Origin: Acanthococcus lagerstroemiae | Taxonomy: Eukaryota; Arthropoda; Insecta; Hemiptera; Eriococcidae | Length of the DNA: 64,000 nt | Assembly: GCA_031841125.1 (NCBI GenBank) | Contig: CM063112.1 | Location: forward strand, 23,958,603 to 24,022,602 | Direction: 5' to 3' | In this document: positions 43,586-56,596 of the stretch, one piece after another | Layout: each line of letters starts with the position of its first letter | How positions within the stretch are numbered: position 1 is the first letter of the stretch | Translations under genes and position numbers: made by a program | Notes under the pieces: generated by a model | What the model saw: only the letters and a program-made list of their open reading frames with translations | The model's database searches: none | What the model was told of the DNA's origin: nothing

Positions 43586-44187
43586 TGTTTTCCCTGTACG
43601 TGCCTCAGATGCAAGGGCGCCGCCGACGAGTATATTTCCACAGAGACAAGTCAGTGGCGGAGGTCCCTTCTATCCGCTATGGACGTTGGTTTTTCACCGG
43701 GTCGCGGGGAAATTTCCACCACCTTACCGTAGTCGATTGCGCGCGACTCGCCAAACACGATGGCCCGCACGAATTCGGGCACCAGGTGGTAGGCGGGTGT
43801 GGTGTAGATTCGACGTATGTCCGCACTGGCTAATGGTGATGGTTGCCACAACGGGTAACGGTGGAAATGCAGCGTTTCAACTGCAGCGGCGGGCGAGGTG
43901 AGCTTCCGGAAAACTGGTTTTTCGATCTCACAAGCTGGACCAGTTTACGATATTCACCGAACTTTCACGTGTTGACTTGCACCAAATTTTACTAAGAGCG
44001 GGCAAAAATTTTCGAAATTTACCTCGCTGTTTGCACCTTTCAATGCGTCTTCACACCACGAAACCGCAGCACTAAACCAATTTTTCCTACTCGCACGTGA
44101 CTCCGAATAATTGGCGAAAAACGAAATCGATTTTTTAAACTACAACGAACGCACGTTCGCTTTCTATCATAGCTATAACGGAACTCC
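43586..44187 (-). promoter_or_regulatory. 5' UTR / internal promoter region of LINE-2
   Basis: About 600 bp between the 5' end defined by the target duplication and the first ATG. LINEs of this kind carry an internal promoter here; I infer this from position only. The element starts GGAGTTCCGTTATAGC on the minus strand. Confidence 0.5.
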
Positions 44188-44310
44188 TATGTGTATAACA
44201 ATTGCTCAAAATAACTTTTGTAATAGAATCAAATAGAATGCTCATTTGCTCGTCAGTGATTCACAGATAAACTACGTTTAGAAAGGAAACAAGCGCTGTT
44301 GGATGATACC

Positions 44311-45344
44311 CAGGAGTGGGGAAAATCAAAAAAAGAAAACAAAATTTGAATCAGAAATCCGAGCCCTCCAATCAGAAATGGAGTTGAATTACAAATTCAA
44401 CAGGTTACTTTGAAAAAGGATTTGATTCACAAATCCAAATCCAAGATGAAAAAAAAAAAGATTTGAATCTGAAAATTCACCAATCCGAATACATTTTTCA
44501 ATTATTTCTGGAAGTAACTAGTAAATAAGTACCTATTCTTGAAACGTTCTTTATTGGTGGTAATCATTCACTGCCATCACTGGTCAATTGTACTGGTACG
44601 GGAGCCCCAGAAATGGTATACGATTTTATTTAACATTTTTATACATTCCGTTAAATGAGTAAATACCATCCAATATCATCATCAATAATAGATCCATGAA
44701 AATGGACCTTAATTTAGAATGATATATGGTCTCTTTCAAGAGTTATATTTCTCACATCTGGGAACTAGGATCTGCGGGGATCGAGGGGCCGGAGATCTGG
44801 TCACCTGATCTCTATCTGCTCTCTGGTCTGGTTAAAGCCACCTATAAAGATGAGTACTCGCATACGCCATTCTGGAGCCCATCGTGCCCGTCGATGCCGA
44901 ATTGACTACGCGGTACGACATCCACGGGCATGATGGGCTCCAAAATGGTGTATGCGAGTACTCGTGTTTATAGGGCTCTAGTCTGGTGTCGCCATCGCCA
45001 AGCTGTTGCAGTCTTGCCGGTTTGAGGTTGTGCCTGCGGCTGTGCGGCTGCAAGTTGTAAGCTTGTAACGTTATCAAATTCAAAATATTCAAAATTGAAA
45101 TTTCATTGTCCCACAAATCTCCAGAGAAAGAACAAGCAACGGAGTCCAGGATTTGTGAATCTGTAAAGAACAATTTTTGGGATTCGAATTGTAAATCCTT
45201 GTTCTCCAATTGTACCAGGAAAGGATTCTAATCAGAAATCCTATCCCATTTTCCAGAAAGATACGAATCAGAATGACAAATCCACATTATTGGGATTCGA
45301 ATTCTGATTTAAATCCTTTCGGATTCGAATCTTTCCCACTCCTA
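44311..45344. mobile_element. hAT-type element, 1.03 kb
   Basis: Left end CAGGAGTGGGGAAAAT, right end complement TAGGAGTGGGAAAGAT. Flanked by ATGATACC (44303-44310) and GTGATACC (45345-45352), an 8-bp duplication with one mismatch. The interior is rich in GATTTG/GAATC words in both orientations and carries an inserted palindrome at 44832-44981. No coding sequence. Confidence 0.8.
44832..44981. repeat. Palindromic MITE, family member 2
   Basis: Arms GAGTACTCGCATACGCCATT... and its complement, centre GATGCCGAATTGACTAC, CGGTACG and GCATCCACGGG. The centre equals that of the hairpin at 17005-17143; arm sequences differ between the two copies but each pair remains complementary. Confidence 0.85.
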
Positions 45345-45352
45345 GTGATACC

Positions 45353-45827
45353 ACACCGGTACCAATATAGTTAATGGTCCCTACTAACAGATGGCGTCAC
45401 TAACTAAAAGAATCATAATTTTGCAGTTAGGTCACTTTGGCAGTGGGCTCCTCAACTGATCGCAGCGATCAACACAATTTGGACAAAATGTTCCATAGCG
45501 ATGGAATGCAAATATTAATTATTTACAGCTATGCTAAAAAGCCTCAACAGAATGGGTGACCATGTAAAACAGTAGAGGATAACTTCACGAATGAAGGGGC
45601 GACAGGGCGGGGTTGTGGGTGGCATCTCATCATTTCATCACTCTTGTTCTTCCCTGTAGTTTTTTTGTTTTTTTTTTATCGTCCTTTCAATAGAAGTATA
45701 AAATGTAATTTTAATTTTTTTTTTTGTGTTCATTTAAATACGTTATTATTTTATTTCGTTAAAATTTATCTTAGTCCGCCTGTCGTAATTGGCCAATTCG
45801 ACTGTGACAGGGGGGCTTTGAATAAAC

Positions 45828-45870
<43 letters not shown>

Positions 45871-46467
45871 TTTTCCAGGTTGTTCCGATTTCTCTTCCAC
45901 GGTTTTCTACGGAGTGAGAAGTTACTTTTGGCACGACCTTCGTATAACCTAAACTTCGATTCTGACCCTCTCTTTTTCGACAATTAGAAAACCAAGAGAG
46001 TATGAGAAACGGGTTCAAATCTCAAGATTTATCCTCAAGTCTTCCAGCACCAACGTACTAGATTTCACGCTTTCACGACAAAATACACGATTTTCCACAA
46101 AAGAACCGTACACTACTACCACAGGCTTGCCCTGGCACAGACGTAACTGCTCCGGGACGTAATACCACAGAGTCCTCGACCCATACCAATCCTGAGCCTA
46201 CACTTTAAGCTCGCGTTCGTCGTAACCACACATCCAAAAAAATGCCTCATTCGGACGCGAGGCCAGCTGGCAATCAGTTACAGCCCTAATCCAAAGTCGA
46301 CGCAGAAACTCGGAGGATATCCAGCCTCAGCCATCGCTCTTGGAGCATTCGTCAGCTCGAAAAACGAGCGCACCTATTTTTTGTAGTCACCTTCCACAAA
46401 GTCCCGCCCGTTAATCTCGGCTCGTTGTGACAACGAGACGACCTTTCAAGTAAAATCGCCAAATTAC
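45353..46467. other. Intron end near the Ig exon; (ATT)n at 45828-45868
   Basis: A plus-strand tract TGTGACAGGGGGGCTTTG followed by AATAAACTATTATT... looks like the 3' end and tail of a truncated LINE; no coding part remains. Beyond it nothing is recognised up to the exon. Confidence 0.45.
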
Positions 46468-46595
46468 CTCGTCGTGATGATACCAGAAGATGTACGCCGG
46501 CGGTTCAGGACTGTACTTGATGCTACACGTAAGATTGATGGTGCTGCCTTTATCAACGTGCAAATCTGGTCCGCCTAATATGGTCGCCGTTGGAA
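46468..46595 (-). CDS. dpr-like gene, exon for the first half of Ig domain 2
   Basis: Minus-strand exon between the acceptor (polypyrimidine run, TTACAG) and the donor GTAATTTGG. Translation after two leading bases: PTATILGGPDLHVDKGS, TINLTCSIKYSPEPPAY, IFWYHHDE. It has the Ig-strand B cysteine (NLTC) and the strand C tryptophan (FWYHH) with the SPEPPAYIFW context that is strongly characteristic of Dpr proteins. It joins in phase 0 to 16165 (VISYD), giving an uninterrupted second Ig domain. The intron to that exon is 30.3 kb and packed with transposons. Confidence 0.88.
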
Positions 46596-47690
46596 CTGTA
46601 AAAAAAAAAAAAAAACCGAAACATTATAACAATTTGTAAAATACCTCGTTTCGGTGTTATTTGGTGGTGGATTTTTCGTCCACAACTGCTCCCCATCTTC
46701 GGGTCACCAGTTTTTTCCATTATTTCTGCTCTGTGGCAGCAGAGAGAGAGAACACCTCGTGCCGCATGATGTAAGTTATACCGGAGGTGCTGAAAGCCGA
46801 GCCTCGTTAATAAAAGCGGTACCAATGCGGAACACAGGGGCAGGGCCGGAGCCACGGCGACCGAGGACGTTTTCGGGCCGCGCGGTCAATAACTACGCGC
46901 CAAATCCCCGGCGAGCGAGCGAAACGATAAAATACATAAAACATGTTAACCGTCGTCCTGTATTCGTTAAGGTGGGATTAAAATCCCAGAAAATGTTTTC
47001 GTTTAATCAGGGCGAAAGTGGATGTCCGTCCGCCCGCGTTTTTTACCCTTTCTTTTTCATTCGATCGAGAATAATTTTGGCGTCAGCACGATGAATTATT
47101 AATAAGATGAACGCGGCGCGGTATAAATATCGAAAAGAAAAAAGTTCATAAGGCCAAATTCGTGTACACGATACTTTTTTGTCGGCTCCCTGTAGTGCGT
47201 GCTCCTTATTTTTCATTTTAATCATACACTAAAGATCATCGCCTATTACTACTGTACTTATCATATGGAACAGAAAACTTTGTCTTATAACTAAGAGCTA
47301 TCTTCTCTTGCTTTGCTACACTTGACCTAACATAACAACTTAACATGAACTGAGAACTGAAGTGTCTCCTTTGAAATAAATGCCCTTCTCTCATTTCTGG
47401 TGTTTTCAACAAAATCAGATGTCATTTTCTGTCCGGCAGTTGATGGTTGTCATAGCCGAGATTCTTCGTTGTCGTGGTCGGGATTCAGGCCCGTAGCCGG
47501 ACTATGATTCTTGAGGGGGCTAGTGATTTAGCGAGGAGGGCAAATTATGTTTTGAAAATCTGTCAAACTCAAGTACATAGGTGCATACTGTATATACAGA
47601 GTTAATCGGTTTTCCTTCCGCCATGGGAAAACTCCGTTACACTGAACGAAGTATGTCTCAGCTGTTTCACCAGGCGAGCGGTCTGTTCGA
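46596..47690. other. Upstream intron, no features recognised
   Basis: Part of the dpr-like intron that extends to the right. Slightly GC-richer than its surroundings (46740-46930). No element ends or coding exons recognised; Ig domain 1 is not here. Confidence 0.35.
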
Positions 47691-47694
47691 CCAG

Positions 47695-50600
47695 AATTTC
47701 ATGGGAAATATTCGGGGAAAACTCCGATGGCTTTTGAAGAATTTTATCAAGAATCTTCAAGAAAAATTTCTAAACTTCCGAAGAATATCGAAAATCTTCG
47801 AGAAAAATCACCGATTCAGGACAAATTTGTGATAATTTTCAAAGAATTTTATCGGACATCATTGAGAAACATTTCCAATGATTTCAGACGAATTTTGTTA
47901 GAAATTTTAGGAAAAATCTCCAACGATTCCAAACAATTTTATGAAGAATTATCGAGAAGTATCTCTGATAATTTTAGAAGGATATGCTTTTAAAAAATGT
48001 TGATGCTTTTCAGAGATTTTTGTCAAAAAAGTTCGGGGAAAATTTCAAATAATTTCTAAGAAATTAATCAGAAATCTTGAGAAAAAATGTTACGATTTCC
48101 GGAGAATTTCATCGAAAATCTTCGGGAAAATTTTCCAGTAACTTTCAAAAAATTGCATCGGAAATTTTTAGAAAACCACTCCGATAATCTCCGAAGAATC
48201 TCATCGAAAATTATTCTGAAGAAATTATTTTGTAGAAATCATCGGAGATTTTTCCCAAACATTTCTGATAAATTTATTTTTTGATATCATCGAAATATTT
48301 ATCCCAAATTTTCCGATGAAAATATCTGGAAATCATAGAAATATTTTTCTGAAGAAAATCTTCAAAAATCAGGGAAGGTACTTCTTAATAATTTTCGATA
48401 AAATCCTCTGGAATAATTGCAAAGTTTTCCTAAAATTCCCCACAAATTTCTCCTGAATTCATCGGATCATGTTTCTCAATGATAATATGTCCGATCAAAT
48501 TCATTGAAAATAATCGGAAATTTACCCTTAATATTTTCGATAAAGATCGTCAGAAATAATCATTGAAAATCAAAGGAATCGTCCCGAATATTTTCCATAA
48601 AAATTCTTGGAAATAATCGGAGGTTTCTTCTGAAGATTTTCGGAACAATTCTTCAAAATTCTTGGTATTATTCCCCGAGTGCATTCGATAAAATTCTCCA
48701 AACATTATCAAGAAATTTTCTTGAAGAATTTTTATGAAATTTCTTGGAAACCAACGGAGATTTTTTCTAAGATGTCCGATACGATTCTTCAGAAATTATT
48801 GGGAATTTTTCCCGAAAATTTATAATGAAATTGCTTAAAAATCTTCAGAGAGTTTTTCCGAAGATTTATGATAAAATTCTTCGGAGATTATCGAACATTT
48901 TTCCAGAAGATTTTAGATGAAATTCCTCAGAAACCATCGGAGTTTTTCTCCAAATATTTCCTATTAAATTCTTCAAAAATTGTCAGGAGTTTTTTTCTAA
49001 AAATTTTCGATGAGATTCTTCGGAGATTATCGGAGTTGTTTTCCGAAAATTTTCGATGCAATTCTTTAAAAATTATCGGAAAATTTTTCTTAAGATTCTC
49101 TAGAAAATTCTTTGGAAAACACTGGACTTTTTTCTGATTATTTCCGATGAAATTCTTCGGAAATCATTACATTCCCCCCCCCCCCAAGATTTCTGATTAA
49201 TTTCTTAGAAATCATTGGAAATTTCCCCTTTACATTTGTGACGAAAATCCCTGAAAAGCACCAACATTTTTTCCAAGGATATCCTTCTAAAATTATCAGA
49301 GATGCTTCTTGATAATTATTCTTGATAAAATTGTTTGGAATCATTGGAGATTTTCCCTAAAATATCTGACAAAATTCGCCTGAAATCATTGCAGATATTT
49401 CTCAATGATGTCCGATGAAATTCTTCGAAAATTATCGCAAATTTTTCCTGAACAGGAGATTTTTCTTGAAGATTTTTAATGAAATTCTTCTCATCGAAGG
49501 TACTTCTCAATGATTTCCGATAAAATCCTTTGGAATAACTGCAGAGTTTTCCTAAAATCTCCCACAAATTGCTCCTGAAATCATCGGATCATGTTTCTCA
49601 ATGATGTCCGATGAAATCCATCGAGAATTTCTCGGAAAATTTTCCCTAATTCCTAATATTTCCGATATAATTTCACAGAAATTATCTTGGAAAATCAAAG
49701 GAATCTTCTCAAGAATTTCTGATGACTACTTCTTTTTTGTAAGCATCGGAGATTTTAATTTTTTCTAAATATTATCATGAAAATCTTCAAAATCATCCGA
49801 AAATTTTCTCGAAGATTTGCGAAGAAAATCTTTGGAAAATGTAGGGAGTTTTTTCTGAAGATTTCCGATGAAATTCTCCGGCTATAATCAAAGATGTTCT
49901 CAGAGATTTCTTTCCGACAAAATTCTCTTGAAAATATCGAAGATTTTTCTCAATAACGTCCGATGAAATCCATCGAAAATGATCGGAAATTTTTCGTTAA
50001 TATTTTCGATAAAATTCCTCGGAAATTATCTTCGGAAATCAAAGGAATTTTCCCAAAAATTTGACTTTTTTTTTTTTTTGTAAGTATCGGAGATGTTTCA
50101 TTTTTCCCAAATTTTTTCATGACAATCATAAAAAATAATCGGAAAATTTTCTCGAGGATTTTTAAAAAAATTCCCTGGAAAATATTGGGAATTTTTTCTG
50201 AATATTTCCGATGAAATTCCCCGGAAATCGTCAGCAGAGCTTGTTCTCAAAGATTTCTTTTCGGGAAATTTTTCCTGAAATTATCGGACATTTTTCTCGA
50301 TGATGTCCCATGAAATACATTGAAAATTTCTCGGAAATTTTCCCCTAATTCATAATATTTTCGATAAAATTTCTCGGAAATTATCTTTGGAAATCAAAGG
50401 AATCTCCCCGAAAATTTCTGATGACATTTTTTTTTTGTTATCATCGGAGATTTTTCATTTTCCCCACATATTTTCATGAATATCTTCAAAAATTATCGGA
50501 AAATTTTCTCAAGAGAATTGTGAAGAAAATTTTTGGAAAATGTTGGGCGATTTTTCTGAAGATTTCCGACGAAATTCTTCGGGTATAATCAAAGATGGTT

Positions 50601-52585
50601 CTCAAAGATTTCTTGCCGACAAAATTCTCTTAAAATGATCGGAAATTTTTCTCGAATATTTTCGATAAAACTTCTCGGAAATAAAAGAAATCTTCTCAAA
50701 GATTTTTAATGGAATAAACTGAAATACAAAAGACAACTTCATTCTCAGGTTACAAAATGAACCTGCCATGTTTTCGCGTATTTCCCACATTATTCCTTGC
50801 CTACCGCGTGAAATAGGAAATCAATTTCATCAGACATTACTGACGAAAATCTCCGATGCTTTTAGAAGAATTTTATCGGAAATCTTTTTCGGAGATTTTC
50901 ATCAGAAATCTTCAGAAAAAATTTCCAATGTTTTCCAAAGAATTTCTTCAAAATTCTTCAGAAAATTTTCCGATAATTTATGAAGAATTCCATTGGAAAT
51001 ATTTGGGGGAAAACTCTGATGGCTTTTGGAAGAATTTTATCGAAAATCTTCAGGAAAAATCTCCGAAGATTTCCGGAGAATAATTTCATTGGAAATCTTC
51101 GAGAAGAATCTCCGATGATTTTTAAGGAAATTATTCGGAAATTCTTGGGAAAACAAATTTCGATGATTTCCGAAGAATCGAGACTATTTTTCACTCATGC
51201 GATGGAATTAGAGATATTTCCCGAAGATTTTTGATGAAAATCTTCAATTTCTGAAGAATTCTATCAAAAACAGTTTGAGAAAAATCTCCAATAATTTCAA
51301 AAAAAAAAAGTCACTGGAAATATTCGAAAGTAATCTCCACTAATTTTCGGAGAATTTCATCGGGAATCTTTTAGAAAAAATTTCCAACGATTTTCGAAAA
51401 ATTTTACGGAAAATCTTCGGGGAAAATCTCGGGTCCCATCGCATATGAGTGTTAATTCTTCGGGAATCGTCTTCTTCCCCCAAAAATTCCCTATAAAATT
51501 CCTTAAAATTGATCGGAGATTCTTTTCGAAGATTTCCGATGAAATTCTTCAACGATCATCGAACATTTCTCCTAAAAATTTTTGATAATATTCTTCAAAA
51601 ACCATCACAATGTTCCCCTCGAATATCTATAAAATTCTTCAAAAGTTATCAGAAAACTTTTTCGATGAATTTTGATGAAATTTTTTGGACAACATTGACA
51701 ATTTTTCCTAAAGACTTCCGATGAGATTCTACGTTAATTACCGGAATACTTTTTAAAAATTTCCGATGAAATTCCTCAAAAATCATCGGAGATTTTTCCA
51801 AAAGATTTTCGATAGTTTCCCCCGAATGTTTCCTATTCAAAAATTATTGGAAAATTTTTTCAAAGAATTTTGATACAATTTTTTTGGAAAACATTGGAAA
51901 TTCTTTCAAAAGATTTCTAATGGGATTCTAAGGAAATTTTTTGCATGAAATTCGTTTAAAATTATCGGAGATTTTTCTCAAAGATTTCCAAAGAAATTAT
52001 TCTTCGAAAATCATGAAGGATTTTCCTGATGACTTCCGATAAAATTCTTCAAAAACCATCGAATTTTTCCAAAATGTTTTCGATAAAATTCTTTAAAAAT
52101 TATCGGAGGGTTTTTGAAGAAGTTCATTGGAGAACATTGGAAATTTTCTCTGAAGATTTCCGATGAAATTCTCCGGAAATTATCAGAAGTTGTTCACAAA
52201 GATTTCCGATAAAATTCTTTGGAAATCGTCGGAGATTTTCCCCGAACGTTTCTGATGAAATTCTTCGGAAATCATCGGTAATTTATCCCAAAAATCTCCG
52301 ATTAAAAACTCTGGATATCATAGAACATTTCTTCTGAAGAAATGCTTCAAAAATCATCAGAGATGTTCCCCGATGATTTCCAATAAAATCTTTTGGTATC
52401 GATGGAGATTTTCTTTAAAATTTTCAACAAAATTCTCCTGAAATCATCGGAGATTTTTCTCAGTGATGTCTGATGAAATTCTTTGAAAATGATCGAAGAT
52501 ACTTCAACATTTTCGATAAAATTCCTGGGAAATTATATTCTAAAATCAAAGGAATCTTCTCGAAGATGAATGATAACTACACGTG
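47695..52585. repeat. 4.9-kb minisatellite, about 45-bp period, with strand switches
   Basis: Hundreds of irregular copies of the GATTTCCGATGAAATTCTTCGG-type unit. The orientation is reversed (GAAGAATTTTATC...) at about 47700-48200 and 50760-51460, and forward at 48200-50730 and 51480-52585. Because 45 is a multiple of three, frames encode 15-residue repeats such as EEFYRKSLRKISDNF on either strand. 47727-47993 (plus) and 49316-49567 (minus) are close copies in opposite orientation. I see no reason to call a gene. Confidence 0.92.
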
Positions 52586-52599
52586 TTCTTCGAAAAGAA

Positions 52600-55270
52600 G
52601 TCTTCTCGGGACTAGATACATTTATTCGACTGGAACGAAACCTTTTTCCCCGACACGAATTCTCTCACTCCTGAGCACGAGCTTCCTCTTCACTTTTCTT
52701 ATGCATACACTCTGCAGCTTGCACTTCACTTTTGCGAAGCGAAAGCTGAAGCTTCTCTTTATGCATACCTCCAACTGTACCAATAATTTCCCCGGTGTTG
52801 CCATGTGTAGCATTTGCTACACACGCTATACAGAAGTTACCGGCCCTGGAACCGTTTATACTTCCAGACGGGATTAACAGTGGCTACTGCATTTTACTAT
52901 GAATTAATTCATTGCCTCGATTAGAACTCCGCCGTTTCGACACAAAATAAACGAGAATACAGGGAAATTCCTGTTGAACATATCAACTTATTCGAATTTC
53001 TTCCTGAAAAATCACAAAGAACGCATAATGGAAACTCGGGAAAGTGAGATCAACTGAACTTGGCCGCTTATCACATACTGAGAATTCGGTTCTCACCTAA
53101 TGCTTCACACATCAGAAAATCAGAATGAAACTTGCATGGTGGCTGGAAACTGGAGGCTGATAAGCTATCCTAAAAAATCAACAGAATTCGACAAACGCTT
53201 GCCGAGAATGAGCTGTGCGAAGTATTTCTTTCCCCTGATCTCAAAAACTCGTTTTTGACGCTAAGGAGCTTTTCCTTATCCGGAGTCATATTTACATTTT
53301 CAGAAAATAGCCCCAAAGAAAAGTCGCTTCAGTACGTTGCTCGCAGATTACCAACGTCTAACATCATCCCAAGTGCTGCCAACAATTAGGGAGGGGGATG
53401 CATATAAACAATCTCTTAATTATAATGCACAAGGATGGTATAACGCAGTCTTTTCCTTTCTAGTCTAAAGCGACTAGACCTGCAGCTCGGAATTCAATTT
53501 CATCGGCTTTGGAAAGGGCCAAGAGATAAGAAACGCCAGTCTCGTTCGGGAAATTCGAGTTTAATAATTCTAACAAGCCCCCTCCCCGGCGAACCCGTGT
53601 ACACCTGAATGGGCTTTACTAGTCGGTCACTGGTCTGCATTGCATTATAACACTCGTACTATCAATACCCTCACCATTCCGAAGAAATGGCTGAACCGAC
53701 GCGCTGAGTAGCCGATGCCTCTCACCAGACTTCACTCGAATAGAATTGCATAGCCGACTAACCGTCACAGATGGCTCTGTTGTGCTTCGCACACACCAGC
53801 CCACTGCCAGTTTCCTGTCAGTACTCGGAAGGTGACTATTCAATATCCGGTATCCCCGCGGACCGGGGTCACTGACGAGCCACATTCGAGCAGGGCTTCC
53901 GTCGCCGACGTCGAGGTGATCCCGCGATTACACTATCTCAGGCGTCGCAGTCGCGAGCCCCTCAGCGCATTTCCCGAAAATCATTAACACATCGTTGAGC
54001 TTTCTCCCTGCGACTCACGTTGGCTCTGCGGCACGCCATAAATTGCCGACGCTCGTTATTAATTCCGCATTTATAGTTTTACGCGTTCGAGATAAGAGCC
54101 TCGCCATTTACGAGCAGGTCGACAGGTACACACGAAGCCGGGGCCGGGGGCCGTGTGTCGTGCACTCGGTTCTGTTACACCCGGTGGCGCTGAGTACTGT
54201 AGCATACACGGCGAGATATTTCTCTTGTTAATACGCAACGCAAATTATCCCGGATGAACGCGGGAAAAACACCGAGAAGGTTAATGGGTCGAAAACGCCC
54301 GCCATGCTTCCGAGAAACGCCGTCGACCTACGTCATCGCCCCCGAAAATATGACGTTTTATTTTTAATTTATTTCGAAATTCTGAAACGGCTGGCGACGC
54401 CATATATCTATGGTCGCGAGAGGGCGCCCCAAGTTTACGTATACTTTTTACTCGATAAGCATCTTCGCTGGTGGTTGCACCCGGTAGGCTGGATACTAAA
54501 TCACATCGATAAGTGGCACAGCTCCCTTACACTTCCTCCTTCCGCCGATTGTAAGTACATATGGTTCACTGATCACCGGGGCTCGAATTTGATGCATTAA
54601 ACCTGGAGTCCGACCGCTGCACGGAAGGACATTGTTACATGGATATGGTGTCCAGGCGACACACGGCACTGACGAGCACAACCACATTCCAGTGCCTTCT
54701 CTAGTCGCCCATTCTCGGTGTCACTCGGCATTCTCCGTGTCGGCTGATCGAAACACGTGATGGAACGAATGACCGCGTAAAGAGGAATACGCAAGTACAT
54801 CACAATGGTAAAGTTTTTTTGCGCAACTGTTTCCTTTGGCGTGGTAAGCCATTAGACATATCCATATCGATGTGATATCACAGAATTACAATATCTGAAG
54901 AACGAACACCTCACAGCAGTTAGCGTTATTCCAGCACGCGCGGATACACGGAAGAGGTGATAGGGATAATATCCCTTTTCAAAAATAAACACCGAAATAG
55001 AAGACTATTTGAAATTGATAGTCTGGCAGACTCTGAAACAAGTCTGGCAGACTCTGAAAAAAGTCTGCTTTGGTCTCAAAGAGTCTCAAAGTAGGGTTAC
55101 CAGATGTACTCTATTTAAAGAGTACATGTACTTTTTTCAGCCTACAACTCTGGAGTACTCTCTCTTTTGTAGGTACTTTCAAGTGCTGTTTCCCAAATTC
55201 CAACCCTTTACTAAAAAAACATGTACACGAAGAAAGAGAAATCTGCATGTTCCAACAATCAATCATCCAG
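52600..55270. other. No gene or repeat recognised
   Basis: The least repetitive and most GC-balanced part of the window, especially 53560-54800. Open frames of 60-100 codons exist on both strands but overlap each other and resemble no family. It could contain unrecognised host exons or regulatory sequence. Confidence 0.35.
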
Positions 55271-55398
55271 CGTTATACAGGGTGTCCGAGTTTCGGTTGC
55301 TAAGCGGGGAGGAATGAATAGCACTTGAGTAGACAAAGCAAAAGTGTTATCATCACCTTTTGCCTAATCACAAAAGTGAAGGCGCCGCATCTTTGTAA

Positions 55399-56563
55399 AA
55401 ATCGAAAAATTCACCAATTTTGACCTGTTATAAAAATCACGAGTAATGATGTTGCCCAGTCTACAATGATGCCATGTTACAGCACTCACTTAGAGTAACA
55501 AAACAAGTTATTACGATATCCGGCCTGCTCTGAAAATTTAAGCAGGTAAATGGCATCCAAAATTCAGAAAATTCAATTTTTTACAAAATTGTGCAAAAAG
55601 CCTACCTTTACTGAATCCCAACATGAATTAACCAAAGGCCGGCGTACAGTTCTCATTATCAAAACTGGTAACCCTGATTCAGATGAACAAAAAATCATAC
55701 CACTATCTCCTTCCAGTTTTCAGAATTTAAAAAGTTATGTTGCGTTGAAGTTCATGAAGCTTCTGAAATGATCGAAAAATGAACCTTATGATCAAAGAAG
55801 AAAAAGAAAAAACTGCTTTCGCTTCGCGAAAGCAGTACCGACTTTTCGGCCTTCGGCCGAAAAGCACTCGGAACTCGCTTCGCTCGTTCCTCGCAGTAGT
55901 AGCAAAACGTACTCGGAACTCGCTTCGCTCGTTCCTCGCGAAATCAAGACACTGTCGACACGTTTTAAGTCGTTAACGTTTTAAAAAACGCAAATGTCGA
56001 CAAGGACTAGTGGTATTCGGCTGAAATGTTTAAGGCCATTCACGTTTTAAAAAACGCAACTCTCGACAGGGAATAGTATTATAAAAATATAAAACTACCC
56101 GGCTATCAAAATTAGAGTTCGTATAAATTTGAAATCGATACATTCAAGGCGGAAACGTGTAAGACCGAAACATTTGTATAATACAACAAAACTACGCGGC
56201 TATCAAAATTTGATTTCGTATAAATTAAATCCCAAACAACATCGAGTACATAAGTCGCCTTGCGCTTCTTATGCTGAACTTAAATTGAGGAAACTCGTGA
56301 ACGACTCAACCGATTGTCATCAAACTTTCACCAATACAACTTCGAGTACTTCTCTATAATGTACCAAAATTTGGAATCAAATGATTCGATAGTTCCTGAG
56401 ATTTTTTTGCCACAAATTTTGTCCTCAAGGAAAACTCACGAACGGCTCGACCGATTGCCTTCAAAAGCTTATTTTAACAACTTCGAGTACTTCTCCATAA
56501 TATACCAAAATTTGGAATCAATTGATTCAATAGTTTCTGAGATTTTCTTCCCACAAAATTAAG

Positions 56564-56596
<33 letters not shown>

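Larger units (their letters stand above)
39228..44187 (-). mobile_element. LINE-2: full-length non-LTR retrotransposon
   Basis: A 4960-bp minus-strand element bounded by a perfect 10-bp direct repeat TATGTGTATA (39218-39227 and 44188-44197). The 3' end is a short A tail (T run on the plus strand at 39228). It comprises a 5' UTR of about 600 bp, ORF1 (42581-43585), ORF2 (39353-42580) and a 125-bp 3' UTR. Both frames are open and all catalytic motifs are present. Probably a recent insertion and possibly mobile. Same broad group as LINE-1 but diverged and far less A-rich. Confidence 0.93.

Noticed and set aside
46553..46855. Minus-strand frame overlapping the 46.5-kb Ig exon
   Set aside because: It is in a different frame from the Dpr-like translation and crosses the splice acceptor; the spliced reading explains the conserved residues better.
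47727..51840. 15-residue repeat proteins in the minisatellite
   Set aside because: Frames are short, occur on both strands and follow the 45-bp period; no start context or conserved core.
53995..54600. Possible genes in the GC-richer quiet region
   Set aside because: Frames below 100 codons overlapping on both strands, with no recognisable motif; left as unassigned.
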